From: Chitinophaga pinensis
GTDB lineage: Bacteria > Bacteroidota > Bacteroidia > Flavobacteriales_D > Crocinitomicaceae
Assembly: GCA_945883825.1 (NCBI GenBank)
Contig: CAMCYF010000001.1
Span: forward strand, 1 to 64,000
Length of the DNA: 64,000 nucleotides
Direction: 5' to 3'
The position numbers and the translations under genes are program-made. A model generated the notes under the pieces. It was not told the DNA's origin, searched no databases, and was given only the letters and a program-made list of their open reading frames with translations. Below are positions 6,829 through 15,381 of this stretch, in pieces (position 1 is the first letter of the stretch; every line of letters begins with the position of its first letter).

Positions 6829-9303
6829 CTAGCGAAAAAAACAAGCGAAATCCTTTTGTTCAGGGATTTCATTGAAGTGAATTAAAATTTGATGCTTCCC
6901 AGGAAGAAGTTGAATGAAGTTCTTGTCAAATGATACTCCAATTTTAGCTGAATACAACCAGAAATCAGCCAAAAACTGATTGTTGTTAATCTCAATTATT
7001 GCTGTTTTATTCAGTAGATCAATAGTAGTTAGATTTAGATTAACTTCTGCTTTTTTAGTATTATTAAGGCTTTTAAAAGATTTTTGCTTGCTGAAAAGAA
7101 ATACACGCTCGTAATCAGATCCTATTCGAACTTTTACAATTTTGTTATCAGCTTGAAATTTCCCCAATGAAAGTTGTTTCATATAGGAAATACTCAGTTT
7201 TTGCGACTTTGAAGAAAGAAGCTTTCCATCCAAAGAATAAACTTCAATTGAAAGCTGAATAGCATTTTCGTTGCTTTTTGGAGCATCGGACTTCAAGAAT
7301 AATTCAATATTTCCTTTAGCATCTATTTTTTTTAATACAGCAATTTGTCTGTAATCATCACGAACAGCATAATGCAATGCTTTCCAAGATCCATAATAAT
7401 CAATACTTGACCAAGTTGGTGCCGGCCAACAATCGTTTAACTGCCAATACAAAGTCCCCATACATCTTGGAGCATCTAAACGATGACTATTAATTGCGGA
7501 AGAAATTGCATATGCTTGTGTTAGTTGGGAGTGATATACAAATTCTTCAAAACTATTAGATTTTCCATAAAGTAATTTTGCTTGCTTTTCTATCATACTA
7601 TTTCCAACATAACTTTTTTGATGGTGTTTCATCACTTTTGAAGTAAGTGACCAATCTTCTTTAGCTGAAAATTTTGCTAAACTTGAAAATTCCGGAAAAC
7701 TTTGGAAGCCATATTCGGCATTAAATCGACCAATTTTAGTTGTAAAATTTGATAATGGATCTGAACCATGCCAAACACCCCAATAATGCTGAGAGCCATG
7801 ATTGTAAAACTCATCTTTCCCCCAATTACTGAGTGGCGAAGTATGAACATAGGAAGTGTTTGTCCAGTTTGATGCAACTTCTTTAGCAAGTTTATTAAAT
7901 AAATCATCGTATGCTTTTTCGATTATTTTTTGAGATTTATCCTTTAAAAAATACTGTAGTTGAAAACCCCAGTTTTTCCATGCCATATCTACTTCATTGT
8001 TTCCATTTAGTAGTATTACACTTGGGTGGGCACTTATACGAGGAATTTGATAGGTTAATTCTTCTTCCACAGATTTTAAAAAAGTACTGTCTCCAGGATA
8101 CATTGCACAGGCGAACATTAAATCTTGCCAAACTAATAACCCTTTTTTATCACAGGTTTTATAAAAAATATTATCGGGATAATAACCGCCCCCCCAAACT
8201 CTCACCATATTAAAATTTGCAGCAAGCATTTGATCAATCATATTTTCAATAGCAGAATCTTTAACTGCAGCAGGAAATACAGATTGTGGAATGTAATTGG
8301 CTCCTTTGCAGAAAATCGGAATGTCGTTTACGTGAAACTCATAAGAAGTTCCCCATTCATCTTTATTTTGGACTAATTTCGCTGTCCGCACTCCAAATTC
8401 AATAATGTATTTATCGAGGACCAATCCATCAGCGTTTAAAAGTTTCAAGGTATCTAGATATAAATTTGGTTCACCGAATCCAACAGGCCACCACAATTTT
8501 GGATTCTCCAATTGAAAATCAACTAAAAAATGATTGGGTTTAAGTGAATCAATTACTAAGGGTCTTTTTCCAAATAAAGAAGAAGAAATAAACCCATCAA
8601 CCAATGGTTTCTTGGTGTCTAAAATATAAAGTAATGTTGCGACATTGCTGGATTGATAGAGCGTGTTTACGACACACGATTTAATCGCGTTAAATCCAGA
8701 AGGAATAATACTTATAGGTTTTGAAAAACCGATGGTGTTCATTCTTAGTGCCCAATCCCAGCCGAATTGATACTGTGGTTTACGGCTTAAAGGCGCCACT
8801 TTCATTTTAGCGGGATCGTTTGGAGCAGGATAATGAAAATCTTCATTTTCATACCGTGATTTATGAAATAATACAGGTGGTGTAATAGTTACTAATAATG
8901 TATTGTATCCGCAGATTACAGATTTTTGTATCTCAAACTCATAAGGACGGAAGAAATTTTCCGTTGACCCAATAAACTGATTATTAAGAATAATTTCTCC
9001 GTAGGTATCAATATTGGGGAATTGCAAAATTAAGTTCCGTGAACTCGCCTCTTTTTCAGTGAGGTAAAAGGTGCTTCTGAATTGCCAAACATGATCTTCA
9101 ATCCATTGAAATTCTTTTTCATTATCGCTATAAAAAGCAGGAGGTAATTCCTTAAGTTCCATTAATTTTTCTTGAATACTTCCAGCTTTCCCAAAAGAAT
9201 ACCATTCTTTTTTCAAGGGATGATAAAATTCCCAAGAAAGTTCTTGTTGCCCGAATGAAGAAATTGAAACTATTAGAAGAATTAGTGCTATTAACGTTTT
9301 CAT
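6829..9303 (-). CDS. Beta-mannosidase, glycoside hydrolase family 2, secreted
   Basis: The 824-residue protein starts with a signal peptide ending near SISSFGQ, so it is exported, probably to the periplasm. The GH2 order is visible: an N-terminal jelly-roll (residues about 25-200), an immunoglobulin-like domain, then a TIM barrel. The proposed acid/base is Glu437 in NGNNEVDMAWKNWG and the nucleophile is Glu530 in FNAEYGFQSFPEF; CMGTLYWQLNDCWP also matches the mannosidase branch. Known: these enzymes remove the beta-linked mannose at the base of N-glycans or from manno-oligosaccharides. The neighbour upstream is a glycosylasparaginase (23 bases away), the other enzyme that dismantles the N-glycan core, which favours glycoprotein turnover over plant mannan. 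Confidence 0.93.
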   Translation of the reverse strand: MKTLIALILLIVSISSFGQQELSWEFYHPLKKEWYSFGKAGSIQEKLMELKELPPAFYSDNEKEFQWIEDHVWQFRSTFYLTEKEASSRNLILQFPNIDTYGEIILNNQFIGSTENFFRPYEFEIQKSVICGYNTLLVTITPPVLFHKSRYENEDFHYPAPNDPAKMKVAPLSRKPQYQFGWDWALRMNTIGFSKPISIIPSGFNAIKSCVVNTLYQSSNVATLLYILDTKKPLVDGFISSSLFGKRPLVIDSLKPNHFLVDFQLENPKLWWPVGFGEPNLYLDTLKLLNADGLVLDKYIIEFGVRTAKLVQNKDEWGTSYEFHVNDIPIFCKGANYIPQSVFPAAVKDSAIENMIDQMLAANFNMVRVWGGGYYPDNIFYKTCDKKGLLVWQDLMFACAMYPGDSTFLKSVEEELTYQIPRISAHPSVILLNGNNEVDMAWKNWGFQLQYFLKDKSQKIIEKAYDDLFNKLAKEVASNWTNTSYVHTSPLSNWGKDEFYNHGSQHYWGVWHGSDPLSNFTTKIGRFNAEYGFQSFPEFSSLAKFSAKEDWSLTSKVMKHHQKSYVGNSMIEKQAKLLYGKSNSFEEFVYHSQLTQAYAISSAINSHRLDAPRCMGTLYWQLNDCWPAPTWSSIDYYGSWKALHYAVRDDYRQIAVLKKIDAKGNIELFLKSDAPKSNENAIQLSIEVYSLDGKLLSSKSQKLSISYMKQLSLGKFQADNKIVKVRIGSDYERVFLFSKQKSFKSLNNTKKAEVNLNLTTIDLLNKTAIIEINNNQFLADFWLYSAKIGVSFDKNFIQLLPGKHQILIHFNEIPEQKDFACFFR

Positions 9304-9326
9304 AAATTTAATAAGTCAATCAATAA

Positions 9327-10316
9327 CTACCAATTCCTATCAAAACCAGCATCTACCATTTTATCTTCTGTGGCAGTTTTTAGCGCATAATTAAATCCAG
9401 CATAGACAGAATATCCTCCGAAATTTCCTTTTTTATCAATTGCAATAAATCCACATTGTAAATTCGTTAAATCGCTGTGTTTTTTAATTATACGATTTAC
9501 AACTTCTTTACAAGCATCTGTGGGAGAATAACCATGTCTCATTAATTCTACAACCATACTACTTCCGGCTACACGAATAATTGCTTCCCCTAAACCAGTA
9601 GAAGTTGCGGCACCAATTTCATTATCAACAAATAAACCAGCTCCGATTATTGGAGAATCTCCAACACGCCCGTGCATTTTGTACGCCCAACCACTTGTGG
9701 TGCAAGCGCCGCTTAAATCGCCATTGGCATCCATTGCAATCAAGCCAATTGTATCGTGGTTTTCGTGATTAATAATTGGTTTTTTGAATACATCTTTATT
9801 TTCTTTTTTCCATTTTTCCCAATCTTTTTTTACTTCAGGCAATGGCATTTTTGCTTTTTTAAAACCATTTTCACTTGCAAACTTCTCTGCGCCTTCTCCA
9901 ACAAGCATAACATGTTGCGTAGTTTCCATAACTGCTCTTGCCACTGAAATTGGATGTGCAATTCCTTCCATAAAAGCCACTGCACCACAGCGCGATTTTT
10001 CGTCCATTATGCATGCGTCAAGTGTAACATGGCCATCTCTGTCAGGGCGTCCGCCAATTCCAACACTGCGATTAGCTAAGTCTGCTTCTGTAATTCGAAC
10101 TCCATTTTCTACTGCATCAATTGCTTTTCCTCCCTTACTCAAAACTTCCCATGCTGCACGATTTGCTTCCAAGCCGTGAATCCAAGTTGATAATACAATT
10201 GGCCCAGAAGAAACACCTTCAAATGAAGATGCAAGAATGTTCGCCCCTTTTATTGGTTCAAGCAAGGAAATAGCACCTAAGCTCAATCCTGCTTTAAAAA
10301 ATGCTCTTCTTTTCAT
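9327..10316 (-). CDS. N4-(beta-N-acetylglucosaminyl)-L-asparaginase (glycosylasparaginase), Tat-type signal
   Basis: A 329-residue Ntn-hydrolase that cleaves the bond between asparagine and GlcNAc in glycopeptides. The enzyme self-cleaves at an Asp-Thr bond; here Asp188-Thr189 in NHDTIGLIAMDANGDLSG supplies the new N-terminal threonine nucleophile, and GWAYKMHGRVGDSPIIGAG and ATSTGLGEA form the substrate pocket. The N-terminus MKRRAFFKAG is a twin-arginine signal, so the folded protein is probably sent through Tat to the periplasm, like the Elizabethkingia (flavobacterial) homologue. Its start codon overlaps the mltG stop (ATGA), and the beta-mannosidase follows after 23 bases. Together the two hydrolases fit breakdown of N-glycan cores. 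Confidence 0.93.
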   Translation of the reverse strand: MKRRAFFKAGLSLGAISLLEPIKGANILASSFEGVSSGPIVLSTWIHGLEANRAAWEVLSKGGKAIDAVENGVRITEADLANRSVGIGGRPDRDGHVTLDACIMDEKSRCGAVAFMEGIAHPISVARAVMETTQHVMLVGEGAEKFASENGFKKAKMPLPEVKKDWEKWKKENKDVFKKPIINHENHDTIGLIAMDANGDLSGACTTSGWAYKMHGRVGDSPIIGAGLFVDNEIGAATSTGLGEAIIRVAGSSMVVELMRHGYSPTDACKEVVNRIIKKHSDLTNLQCGFIAIDKKGNFGGYSVYAGFNYALKTATEDKMVDAGFDRNW

Positions 10317-11389
10317 CGTTTATTCTTTTTTTTAAGTTCAGCAGCCAACCAATTTTGGAAAACTCGTGCATTCTTCATATGTTCTGCGCCAGAAACAGCA
10401 AAATTGTGTCGATGCGAATAATCAGGTTTCGCACACATATAAATAAAATTTACATCGGCCTTATTTAAAACAGCATCCACAACTGAAGTAGGAGGAAGGC
10501 AAATTGGCCCAGGAGGTAACCCCATTATTTTATAGGTATTGTATTCACAATTAATCTCGCGGTGGATATTTAATAAGCGCTGCACTCCTTTTAAAATATC
10601 TCCCCAACAAAATTTAAAGGTTGGATCAGACTGCAAACGAATACCTTGCTTAATGCGATTTAAATAAAGTCCGGATATAATTGGCCATTCTTCAGAAACA
10701 ATTGATTGTTCAGAATAAACAATACTCGCAAGAGTTACAACTTCACTTTGGGAATTTAATCCAATTTGCTTTATTTTTTCTTTTCTTTCATTAGTCCAAA
10801 AAATCTTGAATTCTTTGGCCATTCGTTCAACAAATTGTTTTTCATCTGTATCGTAAAAAAATTGGTAGGTATTTGGAATGAAAAGTGCAGGTATTTGTTG
10901 CGGTGTAAAACCATATTTTTTTAAGGTGTTTTTATCGTTTAAGTATGAAATTAATTTAGCGCTATCAAGAAATAAGCAGAATGAAACTTTTTCAGCTAAA
11001 TCATTTATTGTTATGCAGTTATTAAATGTTACTTCAACTTCTTTTTCATTATTTCCATTTCCATTGGCATTTATTTTAAAACCATTTAGCAAAGTTCGAT
11101 AACTCGTGCTAGGTTCAATGCAATATTTACCTAAAGCAATTTTATTGGGTTTTAAGTTTTTGTATTCTCCAACCGAAATAAATGCATTTAGATTATCAAT
11201 AATACCCTCTTTTTTTAACTGAATTGCTAAACCATTCAAATCTAATGGCGAGACTATAAAAAAATCTTTTTTGATTACATTACAACTGAGCTTATTTCCA
11301 GAAATGAAAAGCATTATTTTCGGAACAGCAATTGCTATTAGTACAAGTGAAATAATTACACTAAGAACTATTTTATTTCTTTTAAACAT
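10313..11389 (-). CDS. mltG: Endolytic murein transglycosylase MltG (YceG-like)
   Basis: A 358-residue inner-membrane protein with one N-terminal helix (residues about 7-30) and a periplasmic YceG domain. MltG cuts nascent glycan strands and helps end peptidoglycan polymerisation. Family landmarks are RIKQGIRLQSDPT, then NTYKIMGLPPGPICLPPTSV and the late NFAVSGAEHMKN. The catalytic stretch, usually ASIVExE, reads ASIVYSEQ here: the second glutamate (Glu227) is kept but the first position is tyrosine. Whether activity uses the remaining Glu is not known. The gene overlaps the GNAT gene upstream by 22 bases and the glycosylasparaginase downstream by 4, so translation is probably coupled. Confidence 0.92.
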   Translation of the reverse strand: MFKRNKIVLSVIISLVLIAIAVPKIMLFISGNKLSCNVIKKDFFIVSPLDLNGLAIQLKKEGIIDNLNAFISVGEYKNLKPNKIALGKYCIEPSTSYRTLLNGFKINANGNGNNEKEVEVTFNNCITINDLAEKVSFCLFLDSAKLISYLNDKNTLKKYGFTPQQIPALFIPNTYQFFYDTDEKQFVERMAKEFKIFWTNERKEKIKQIGLNSQSEVVTLASIVYSEQSIVSEEWPIISGLYLNRIKQGIRLQSDPTFKFCWGDILKGVQRLLNIHREINCEYNTYKIMGLPPGPICLPPTSVVDAVLNKADVNFIYMCAKPDYSHRHNFAVSGAEHMKNARVFQNWLAAELKKKNKR

Positions 11390-11895
11390 AGTTGATAATT
11401 TACTTCGTCAATTCGCTTTCCTTTGTATAAAAGCCAGTTTTTCTTTGTGCCAATATGCTTAAATCCAATTTGTTCAAAAAAGTCAATACTTGCTTTATTG
11501 TCAGCATGAATAGCGCATTGTAAATTACTGAGTTCTAAAACATCTCTAGTATATTCAATCATTAATTTCATGCTTTCTTGGGCATATCCTTTTCTTCGTT
11601 CTTTTTCCTCGGCTATTAGAATTCCAATTGCAGCAAATCCATGTCTGAAACTCACATCATACAAGTCAAAAGCACCAATTGGAAAATCATTTTCGATTAG
11701 ACAAATAATCATGCGTAATTGACCTGAATTTCTAATATTTGATTGCTGTTCAATTAATTGATGAATAGAATGCATAGAAAATGGGATTTCTGTATTTGAT
11801 ATCTTCCAATTTGAAGGATTGTTTTCCCAAATAAAAAGAGTTGGTGCATCCTCTTTTTCTACTGCTCTTAGGTAGATAGATTCTCCTTTTAACAT
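11368..11895 (-). CDS. GNAT-family N-acetyltransferase, RimJ/RimL-like
   Basis: A 175-residue acetyltransferase of the GNAT fold. The start MLKGESIYLRAVEKEDAPTL is typical of the RimJ/RimL group, and the acetyl-CoA pyrophosphate-binding loop is in EKERRKGYAQESMKLMIEY; the C-terminal strand ADNKASIDFFEQIGFKHIGT is also characteristic. Known: group members acetylate protein N-termini, antibiotics or small amines. The substrate here cannot be inferred. The gene starts 7 bases after dapF and its 3' end overlaps the start of mltG by 22 bases, which indicates one transcript. Confidence 0.88.
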   Translation of the reverse strand: MLKGESIYLRAVEKEDAPTLFIWENNPSNWKISNTEIPFSMHSIHQLIEQQSNIRNSGQLRMIICLIENDFPIGAFDLYDVSFRHGFAAIGILIAEEKERRKGYAQESMKLMIEYTRDVLELSNLQCAIHADNKASIDFFEQIGFKHIGTKKNWLLYKGKRIDEVNYQLCLKEIK

Positions 11896-11902
11896 GCTAA
11901 AT

Positions 11903-12691
11903 TTATTCTTTTATTAAATTAATTTCTCCAGAATATACAAATTCTGCTGGACCAACTAGGAAGATGTCATAATAGCCATTGGAGGCATCTCGTTTGAATT
12001 CAATTTTCAAATTCCCACCTTTTGCTTTTACCTCAATAAAATTAGTCCCTGAATTATGTATTTTATCCCAAACAAGTGCACAAGCCGTAGCTCCAGTTCC
12101 ACAAGAAAGTGTTTCTTCCTCAACGCCCCTTTCGTAACTTGCAATTTCAATTTTAGTTGGGCTAATTCCTTTTAATAGGTTTACATTTATGCCTTCGCTA
12201 ATGTATTTTGGTGAAAAACGAATGCTTTTTCCAAAATTTAGAATTGTTTCACAAGAAATATCATCACTGATTTTTACATAATGAGGCGAACCTGTATAAA
12301 GTTCGAATTCATTTTCAAATTCATGAACGTTTTCTACATTTCCCATTTGGATTTTGATGTTATTAGCAGTTTTACTGGCCAAATGAGAGCCATCAAAGGC
12401 ATCAAATGTAAGATCCGAAACTTCTATTCCCAATGTTTCAGTAAAAGCAACTGCGCAACGCGCACCATTTCCACAAAAACTTTTGCTACCGTCTGAATTG
12501 TAATAATCCATTTCGAAAGTTTTAGAGAAAGATTGATTGATTTTAATTAATCCATCTGCACCAATTCCAAAACGACGATTACAAAGCAGTTTGATGTCAT
12601 CTACAGACAATGCATCATAACTTCCAGATAAATTATTCAGTAAAATGAAATCATTACCTGTTCCTTGGTATTTTGAAAATTTTATTTGCAT
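11903..12691 (-). CDS. dapF: Diaminopimelate epimerase
   Basis: Converts LL-diaminopimelate to meso-diaminopimelate for peptidoglycan and lysine. The 262-residue protein has both catalytic cysteines: Cys73 in SFCGNGARC and Cys197 in EETLSCGTGATAC, and the N-terminal GTGNDFILL motif. Length and architecture are normal for the family. It opens a seven-gene minus-strand run that ends at 5.0 kb. A TATATTTG promoter-like box (12703-12710, minus strand) lies 11 bases before the ATG, although a matching TTG element at the usual distance is not evident. Another gene of the same pathway, dapB, is at 60 kb. Confidence 0.97.
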   Translation of the reverse strand: MQIKFSKYQGTGNDFILLNNLSGSYDALSVDDIKLLCNRRFGIGADGLIKINQSFSKTFEMDYYNSDGSKSFCGNGARCAVAFTETLGIEVSDLTFDAFDGSHLASKTANNIKIQMGNVENVHEFENEFELYTGSPHYVKISDDISCETILNFGKSIRFSPKYISEGINVNLLKGISPTKIEIASYERGVEEETLSCGTGATACALVWDKIHNSGTNFIEVKAKGGNLKIEFKRDASNGYYDIFLVGPAEFVYSGEINLIKE

Positions 12692-12812
12692 AGAATTAAG
12701 GCCAAATATACCTAATTAAAGTTAATTATTCTTAACAAATTTTTAACAGCTATAAATCAAATAAATCCTGTGTTTAGTTGTTAATATACCGTTCACTTTT
12801 AAATTTAATTTC

Positions 12813-14285
12813 ATGAATTACCTCTCTTTTTTTAAAATTTTTGGTATTGGTTTATTAGGCGGTGCCATCCCTTTTGCAACATATGTATATTTTCAGTCCT
12901 CTTCAGGATTTCTCTCTGATAGAGTTATAGATGGAAATAAAAATAGTTATGCTCGTTCAGTAGGATTAAATGGTGTTTCTGACGCAAATGATTTTACACA
13001 AGCATCAGAAAGCACAATAAATTCAGTTGTTCACGTCACAACTAAAGTTGTCCAAACTACTTTTCAACGCGATCCCTTTCAAGAATTTTTTAATGGTCCT
13101 GGAGCTGGTGGTCGTGAATTTAAACAATATGGTTCTGGTGCTGGTTCTGGTGTAATTATTTCTTCAGAGGGTTATATTATTACAAATAACCACGTAGTTG
13201 ATAATGCAAGTGAAATAGAAGTTATATTAAACGACAATTCAAAATACACTGCAAAAATTGTAGGGACTGACCCAGCAACTGATTTAGCAGTTTTAAAAAT
13301 TGAAGGAAAGGGCTTTAAAGCTATTCCAATAGGAAATAGTGACGATTTAAAAATTGGTCAGTGGGTTCTTGCGGTCGGAAATCCTTTTAATCTTACATCT
13401 ACAGTAACTGCAGGAATTGTTTCTGCTAAAGCTCGAAATATAAATCTACTGAGTGAACGTTCAGGAAAAGATGTATTTCCTATTGAATCTTTTATTCAAA
13501 CTGATGCAGCCGTTAATCCTGGAAATAGTGGTGGTGCTCTCGTAAATACAAATGGAGAACTTGTTGGAATTAATACTGCTATCGCTTCTCAAACTGGAAG
13601 TTACAGTGGATATTCATTTGCTATTCCTGTTAATTTAGTTCAGAAAGTAATGCGCGATTTGATCGATTATGGAATAGTTCAACGTGGATTTTTAGGGGTT
13701 CAAATTTCTGATATTACTCAAGAAATAAAAGAAAAAGAGGGTCTTCCAAATTTAAAAGGTGTCTATCTAGCAAAAATTAACGAAGGAGGAAGTGCAGATA
13801 AAGCAGGAATTAAAGATGGGGAAGTGATTTTAAAAATTGGTAGTAAGGAGGTTAATTCTGTTGCTTCACTTCAAGAAGAAATTGGAAAAAGACGTCCTGG
13901 CGATAGAGTTTCAATTACTTTAAGGAAGAAAAATGGAGATGAGGTGACAAAAGAACTTGTTTTACGTAACCAAGATGGAGAGACTTCGTTAGTGACCAAA
14001 GAAGAAATAAAAAAGAATGTAGCGCTAGGTGCCACATTTATTGAATTAACAGATAAAGAAAAGAAAGAGTTGAATATTACATACGGTATTAAAATTAAAT
14101 CTATAGGTGCAGGAAAACTACAATCTTTAGGGCTTAAAGTTGGAACAATAATAACTAAGGTAAATAATGAAACTATTTCTAGTGTAGAACAATTAACTAC
14201 AAAGTTAAATGATCAAAATCGCGGAATTTTACTTGAAATTATGTCTGAAAGCGGAAGGAGAGAGTATGTTGGATTTGGTTTATAA
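12813..14285 (+). CDS. HtrA/DegP-family periplasmic serine protease with two PDZ domains
   Basis: A 490-residue trypsin-like protease of the Do/DegP family. An N-terminal hydrophobic segment (residues about 6-28) serves as signal or anchor. The catalytic triad is His127 (TNNHVVDN), Asp157 (ATDLAVLKI) and Ser239 (NPGNSGGAL). PDZ1 covers about 285-380 (RGFLGVQIS) and PDZ2 about 400-490. Known: such proteins degrade or refold damaged envelope proteins. The gene stands between the divergent dapF and rpoD with about 120-155 bases on each side. No recognised stress-sigma promoter was seen. DegQ or DegS-type naming would be arbitrary, so no symbol is given. Confidence 0.93.
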   Translation: MNYLSFFKIFGIGLLGGAIPFATYVYFQSSSGFLSDRVIDGNKNSYARSVGLNGVSDANDFTQASESTINSVVHVTTKVVQTTFQRDPFQEFFNGPGAGGREFKQYGSGAGSGVIISSEGYIITNNHVVDNASEIEVILNDNSKYTAKIVGTDPATDLAVLKIEGKGFKAIPIGNSDDLKIGQWVLAVGNPFNLTSTVTAGIVSAKARNINLLSERSGKDVFPIESFIQTDAAVNPGNSGGALVNTNGELVGINTAIASQTGSYSGYSFAIPVNLVQKVMRDLIDYGIVQRGFLGVQISDITQEIKEKEGLPNLKGVYLAKINEGGSADKAGIKDGEVILKIGSKEVNSVASLQEEIGKRRPGDRVSITLRKKNGDEVTKELVLRNQDGETSLVTKEEIKKNVALGATFIELTDKEKKELNITYGIKIKSIGAGKLQSLGLKVGTIITKVNNETISSVEQLTTKLNDQNRGILLEIMSESGRREYVGFGL

Positions 14286-14440
14286 ATCGAATGAATATTA
14301 ATTCTCAATTGTTAATAAAATAGTTATAAATTATTTAAATATAGACTAAAAAATATTTTTCAGTTAGTTTTTTTTCGCGTTACTTTGCAAATTAGAACAT
14401 ACAATATATACTAATAATTTAAAAGGAATCTAAATCATAC

Positions 14441-15307
14441 ATGAGACAGCTAAAAATAACCAAATCGATAACAAATCGTGAAAGTCAATCACTCGATAAA
14501 TACCTTCAAGACATTGGTAGAGAAGAGTTGATTACAGCAGAACAAGAGGTTGAATTAGCGCGAAAAATTAAAGCCGGAGATCAGCAAGCACTAGAAAAAT
14601 TAACGAAAGCAAATTTGCGATTTGTTGTTTCTGTTGCAAAGCAATATCAAAATCAGGGTTTAACACTCCCAGACCTTATCAATGAAGGAAATCTTGGCTT
14701 AATTAAAGCAGCACAGAAATTTGATGAAACACGAGGGTTTAAGTTTATCTCTTACGCAGTTTGGTGGATTCGCCAATCAATTTTACAGGCTTTGGCTGAG
14801 CAAGCTCGAATTGTTCGTTTGCCACTTAACCAAGTTGGTTCACTTAATAAAATCAATAAAGCATTTTCTCGCCTAGAACAAGAATACGAACGTCCACCTT
14901 CAGCAGAAGAATTGGCGGAAGCTCTAGAGGTTCCTGAAGAAAAAATCAAAGAAAGTTTAAGTGTTTCAGGTCGACATGTATCTATGGATGCTCCACTTAC
15001 CACAAATGAAGATGGTGGTACATTAATGGATGTAATGGCGAATAACGATTCACCTAAAACAGATCATGTTTTAATGGCAGAATCACTTCAAAAAGAAATA
15101 GAACGATCTTTAAGTACGCTTACTGATAAAGAAAGAGAAATTATTCGTTTGTTTTTCGGTATAGGAATGAATCACGGACTTACTTTAGAAGAAATAGGTT
15201 CTAAATTTAATTTAACACGCGAAAGAGTTCGTCAAATAAAAGAAAAAGCAATTCGTCGTTTGCGCCATGCTTCGCGAAATAAGTTGCTAAAATCTTATTT
15301 AGGATAA
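14441..15307 (+). CDS. rpoD: Primary sigma factor RpoD (short Bacteroidota form)
   Basis: A 288-residue housekeeping sigma factor. It lacks region 1.1 and begins with region 1.2 ([19 protein letters not shown]). Regions 2.1-2.4 hold [37 protein letters not shown] and [10 protein letters not shown]; region 3 follows; region 4.2 holds the helix-turn-helix [20 protein letters not shown]. The short size and divergent region 2 are typical of the Bacteroidota factor that recognises TTTG and TAnnTTTG elements, which fits the promoters found in this window. The 5' leader contains AAAAGGAATC about 20 bases before the ATG and a TTACTTTG box near 14380. A clear intrinsic terminator follows. Confidence 0.97.
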   Translation: MRQLKITKSITNRESQSLDKYLQDIGREELITAEQEVELARKIKAGDQQALEKLTKANLRFVVSVAKQYQNQGLTLPDLINEGNLGLIKAAQKFDETRGFKFISYAVWWIRQSILQALAEQARIVRLPLNQVGSLNKINKAFSRLEQEYERPPSAEELAEALEVPEEKIKESLSVSGRHVSMDAPLTTNEDGGTLMDVMANNDSPKTDHVLMAESLQKEIERSLSTLTDKEREIIRLFFGIGMNHGLTLEEIGSKFNLTRERVRQIKEKAIRRLRHASRNKLLKSYLG

Positions 15308-15317
15308 TCATTTATAG

Positions 15318-15357
15318 CAAAAGGCTATCGGTTTATAACTGATAGCCTTTTTTGCTT
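15318..15357 (+). terminator. Intrinsic terminator after rpoD
   Basis: A perfect stem of AAAGGCTATC with GATAGCCTTT surrounds an 11-base loop and is followed by a T run, 11 bases after the rpoD stop. It ends rpoD transcription and rules out the longer TTG start of the gap gene, which would sit inside the hairpin. Confidence 0.88.
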
Positions 15358-15381
15358 TTTATATTTTCAATCAAATTAAAA

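Noticed and set aside
9756-10179. Open frames on the plus strand within the glycosylasparaginase gene
   Set aside because: The minus-strand gene has full family motifs; these frames have phenylalanine- and serine-rich shadow composition.
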